DNA of 8,536 nt. It comes from Gallionella sp. (GTDB lineage: Bacteria > Pseudomonadota > Gammaproteobacteria > Burkholderiales > Gallionellaceae). The position numbers and the translations under genes are program-made. The stretch is from NCBI GenBank assembly GCA_025362155.1, contig JANYHX010000235.1, forward strand, positions 1-8,536. The letters are read 5' to 3'. Each line of letters opens with the position of its first letter. Position 1 is the stretch's first letter. Below the pieces are notes generated by a model. That model saw nothing but the letters and a program-made list of their open reading frames with translations, was not told where the DNA came from and did not search any database. Positions 6,491-8,536 of the stretch are shown piece by piece.

Positions 6491-7535
6491 GCGATTCCGT
6501 CCGTCCTTTTTTGAAAAAATAAAGGTAGGAGAACATCACTAAAAATAACTGTATTACAAAAATGAATCTTTGTTCAGGGACAATCAACAAACTTTGCGCG
6601 AGTATCAATGACAAAGGAAGCCACATCCTCCATACAACACCTTTTCGTATCAAATACAATACTGATAAAGCAACCATTGTAAGATGCCAAATCAATATTA
6701 ACGGCGAAAATATTCTGTCACTCGTCGACGTGAGATATGCCTTGCCCCACGGAACAAAACTGGAAAAATAAAATCCCATTCTGGCTGCAAAAAGATGAAG
6801 CATTTCACCCCATTGTTGCTGTCGGTAAGCAGTTGTCAGGTCAAGCAGAGATGAAGATTGCCAAGCGCCTGATGTATGAGGAAGCAGGGTATCGAAGCCA
6901 TACCAACTTGTTGAGAAGTGAAAGTCTTGCCAGTACTTCATAGATGAGGGTTCAAGGAAAGCAAACATGCCTGTGTGTTGGTACGTCAACAAATATTGTG
7001 GCGCGATGCAGACGAAGAACAGCCCAACATATAGACCTTCTCTGCGTTTCTCATATAAACACTCAATTAAAAACCAAATGACCAATATCAAGAAGGGATA
7101 CAAATAGGCTGACCTGATCAATACACTCAGGCCTCCTGCCAAGGCAAGCAAATAAGCATTTTTTTTGGTAAAACCAAGTATAGCGAGGGCTGCAAGAATA
7201 CCTGCTGAAACATCGGTTAAATTTACTGATGCCAATCCGATAAACATTATCTCAAGTAAAAGAAATGCGCCAGTAGCTTTAAGCATCAACGCGCTTATCC
7301 AAGATTTGGAATATTTTCGACCCAGCTCAAAGCCTGATTCAGAAGCAATTAAATACAGCGAAAAAAATAGCAATAACAAGTGACTGAAAGGAGCTAAACC
7401 ATAGGGCATAAGTGCGTTGAGGATAACCGAGCCTACAGGCCTATTCTTATGCCAACATGACTCCCAGTTAATTGAACATAGCTTACCTAAATCTGTATAC
7501 AAATCTGCATCACAACATTGCTGAAAACCAAACAT
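6480..7535 (-). CDS. GT-C-like membrane glycosyltransferase, N-terminus apparently shortened
   Basis: The 351-residue protein has about eight or nine hydrophobic spans from residue 47 on, for example 47-64, 83-101, 109-121, 127-140, 143-160, 167-184, 275-295, 303-319 and 323-341. The N-terminus CDADLYTDLGK (8-18) followed by NRPVGSVILNALMPYG (31-46) resembles the first outer loop of GT-C transferases (acidic pair, then an RPPGYP-like stretch). VPEQRFIFV (319-327) resembles the ERY-type motif near their ends. That loop normally follows a first membrane span, which is absent here, and 351 residues is short for the group. The start is fixed by GGAG 7 bases upstream and an in-frame TAA directly before the ATG. 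Placed between GtrB- and GtrA-type genes, it is the likely third member that transfers the flipped sugar. It is AT-rich and holds an A8 run at 7159-7166. Whether it is functional is uncertain. Confidence 0.66.
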   Translation of the reverse strand: MFGFQQCCDADLYTDLGKLCSINWESCWHKNRPVGSVILNALMPYGLAPFSHLLLLFFSLYLIASESGFELGRKYSKSWISALMLKATGAFLLLEIMFIGLASVNLTDVSAGILAALAILGFTKKNAYLLALAGGLSVLIRSAYLYPFLILVIWFLIECLYEKRREGLYVGLFFVCIAPQYLLTYQHTGMFAFLEPSSMKYWQDFHFSTSWYGFDTLLPHTSGAWQSSSLLDLTTAYRQQQWGEMLHLFAARMGFYFSSFVPWGKAYLTSTSDRIFSPLILIWHLTMVALSVLYLIRKGVVWRMWLPLSLILAQSLLIVPEQRFIFVIQLFLVMFSYLYFFKKGRTESHAT

Positions 7536-7586
7536 TTAGAAACTCCAAATAGTGATCTCTATTCCATTGGGTGTTAGTGATGTCAT
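7536..7586 (-). other. 16-codon mini reading frame in phase with the GT-C-like gene
   Basis: An ATG at 7586 overlaps the TGA of the upstream glycosyltransferase by four bases (ATGA), the same junction style as the transketolase pair. It opens MTSLTPNGIEITIWSF and then meets TAA at 7538-7536, immediately before and in phase with the ATG at 7535. It may be the original start of the GT-C-like gene cut off by a stop codon, a coupling leader, or chance. Confidence 0.3.
7543..7546 (-). promoter_or_regulatory. Ribosome binding site of the GT-C-like gene
   Basis: GGAG on the minus strand, 7 bases before the ATG at 7535, is the clearest ribosome site in the window. It supports translation of the shortened form even though the protein lacks an expected first membrane span. 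Confidence 0.6.
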
Positions 7587-8536
7587 TTTAGAGACACAAA
7601 GTCCTTTGCCTGCATGACAACCGCCAAAGGCCTGTGTTTCGTATTCTCATAGGCGCGCCAGGCGTAAGCCCCCACAATACCCAACCCGAGCGAATTGAGT
7701 CCCCCGAAGAAGATCACCGTCAACACCGTCGCCGCATAACCGGGGACGACAATATTACCGAATATCTTGGCCAACACCACCGCCATGCTCAACAATAGGG
7801 AGGCGAAAACGCCAATCAAACCGAAAAGTGACAACAGCCTGATCGGTAAATCGGTGAAGGAGAAAACGCTGTCGAGCAAATAGCTAATCTTTTTCTTGAA
7901 CGTCCAGGCACTTTTCCCATGTTGACGAACGCGGCGCTCATATAACACCTCGCCCCGCTTAAAGCCCAGCCAGTAGACTAATCCCACCAGAGAAGAGTTA
8001 GCCTCACCCAGTTGCAGCAACTGATCGCGAAATATTTTGTTGCAACCGAACACATCCACGCCTTTTTCCGGTATCTCGTGAATGATGAATTTTTTGTACA
8101 ACTTCCAGAATAGATTGGAAGCGCTGCGCGCGAACAATGGATCTTCCCGGTTTTCGCGGCAACCCACAACGACATCACACTCTCCGGAGCGCAGCTTCTC
8201 CAGAAAGCGCAGCACTAGCTCTGGCGGCTCTTGCAGGTCGGCAGAGATGACGCCAAAGTGTTCTCCACGCGCGGCTTGCAGTCCGGTACGGATGGCGGCA
8301 AAGGAGCCGAAATTACGCGAATGCAGTAATAACTGAGCATCAAAGCACGCTCCAGGCAGCATTTGAGCCAGCAGTGCATAGCTGTTGTCAGGGCTGCCAT
8401 CCACCACGAATACCACTTCAGTAGCATAATCGAAATCACGAGCCGCCTGATGGGCGACGGTGGATAGTGCTGCAATCAGGTCTGGAATGGACTCTGCATT
8501 GCGATAGACCGGGATGATGATGGATAGTGTTTTCAC
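7583..8536 (-). CDS. GtrB/DPM1-like family 2 glycosyltransferase (polyprenyl-phosphate sugar synthase)
   Basis: The 317 residues form a complete GtrB-type protein. It starts LSIIIPVYRNAESIPDL (4-20). The nucleotide site is VVDGSPDNS (44-52, D46, D50), followed by HSRNFGSFAAIRTGL (72-86), the acidic donor site SADLQEPPE (98-106), RQHGKSAWTFKKK (204-216), and two C-terminal membrane spans (about 232-258 and 264-291) with a short basic tail. The family moves a sugar from a nucleotide donor to polyprenyl phosphate on the cytoplasmic face. The first aspartate of the usual DADLQDPPE is S98, a variation I believe also occurs in other members, with D100 kept. The last codon in view is GTG at 8536-8534, which fits as the start, but upstream sequence is missing so a longer protein is possible. 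It heads the gtrABC-like trio. The sugar cannot be told from sequence. Confidence 0.88.
   Translation of the reverse strand: MKTLSIIIPVYRNAESIPDLIAALSTVAHQAARDFDYATEVVFVVDGSPDNSYALLAQMLPGACFDAQLLLHSRNFGSFAAIRTGLQAARGEHFGVISADLQEPPELVLRFLEKLRSGECDVVVGCRENREDPLFARSASNLFWKLYKKFIIHEIPEKGVDVFGCNKIFRDQLLQLGEANSSLVGLVYWLGFKRGEVLYERRVRQHGKSAWTFKKKISYLLDSVFSFTDLPIRLLSLFGLIGVFASLLLSMAVVLAKIFGNIVVPGYAATVLTVIFFGGLNSLGLGIVGAYAWRAYENTKHRPLAVVMQAKDFVSLK

Noticed and set aside
1..8536. CRISPR arrays, tRNA or rRNA genes, insertion sequences
   Set aside because: No regular direct repeats, cloverleaf-like segments or transposase-like frames were seen on either strand. Apart from short gaps, the window is filled by the listed genes.

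Overview
The window is part of a cell-surface polysaccharide or glycolipid locus (O-antigen-, capsule- or teichoic-like). Every gene is on the minus strand, so it reads from right (8536) to left (1). Several features suggest a Gram-negative bacterium: a GtrA/GtrB-type polyprenyl-phosphate sugar system, large polytopic membrane glycosyltransferases, moderate and mosaic base composition, and tightly overlapped genes. A (beta)proteobacterium is my guess, but nothing here fixes the taxon.

Layout in order of transcription. (1) 8536-7583: a GtrB/DPM1-like family 2 glycosyltransferase whose start lies on the window edge. (2) 7535-6480: a GT-C-like membrane protein that seems to lack its usual first membrane span. 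(3) 6490-6134: a GtrA-family four-helix protein. These three have the composition of a gtrABC module: a lipid-phosphate sugar synthase, a flippase and a periplasmic-side transferase. (4) 6137-5970: not empty spacer but a short, start-less reading frame that lines up with the N-terminus of a family 2 glycosyltransferase. It looks like a decayed gene remnant. (5) 5951-5151 and 5154-4237: the two halves of a split thiamine-diphosphate transketolase, joined by a 4-base ATGA overlap. (6) 4244-2280: one 654-residue protein fusing an extended-SDR sugar-nucleotide epimerase/dehydratase to a complete GtrB/ArnC-type glycosyltransferase. (7) 2204-294: a 636-residue polytopic membrane protein that resembles a GT-C transferase. 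(8) 246-1: the N-terminus of a zinc-finger-bearing SAM methyltransferase that runs off the left edge.

A plausible reading, which is inference, is two lipid-linked sugar branches. The right-hand module makes, flips and transfers one sugar. The left-hand module uses transketolase chemistry and an SDR enzyme to make an unusual sugar nucleotide, which the fused glycosyltransferase loads onto polyprenyl phosphate and the 636-residue membrane protein may transfer outside the membrane. Only one GtrA is visible, so it may serve both branches. The methyltransferase may decorate or cap the product. The observations most worth checking are the SDR-GT2 fusion, the transketolase pair inside a glycan locus, the GT2 remnant, and the damaged-looking N-terminus of the 351-residue GT-C protein.
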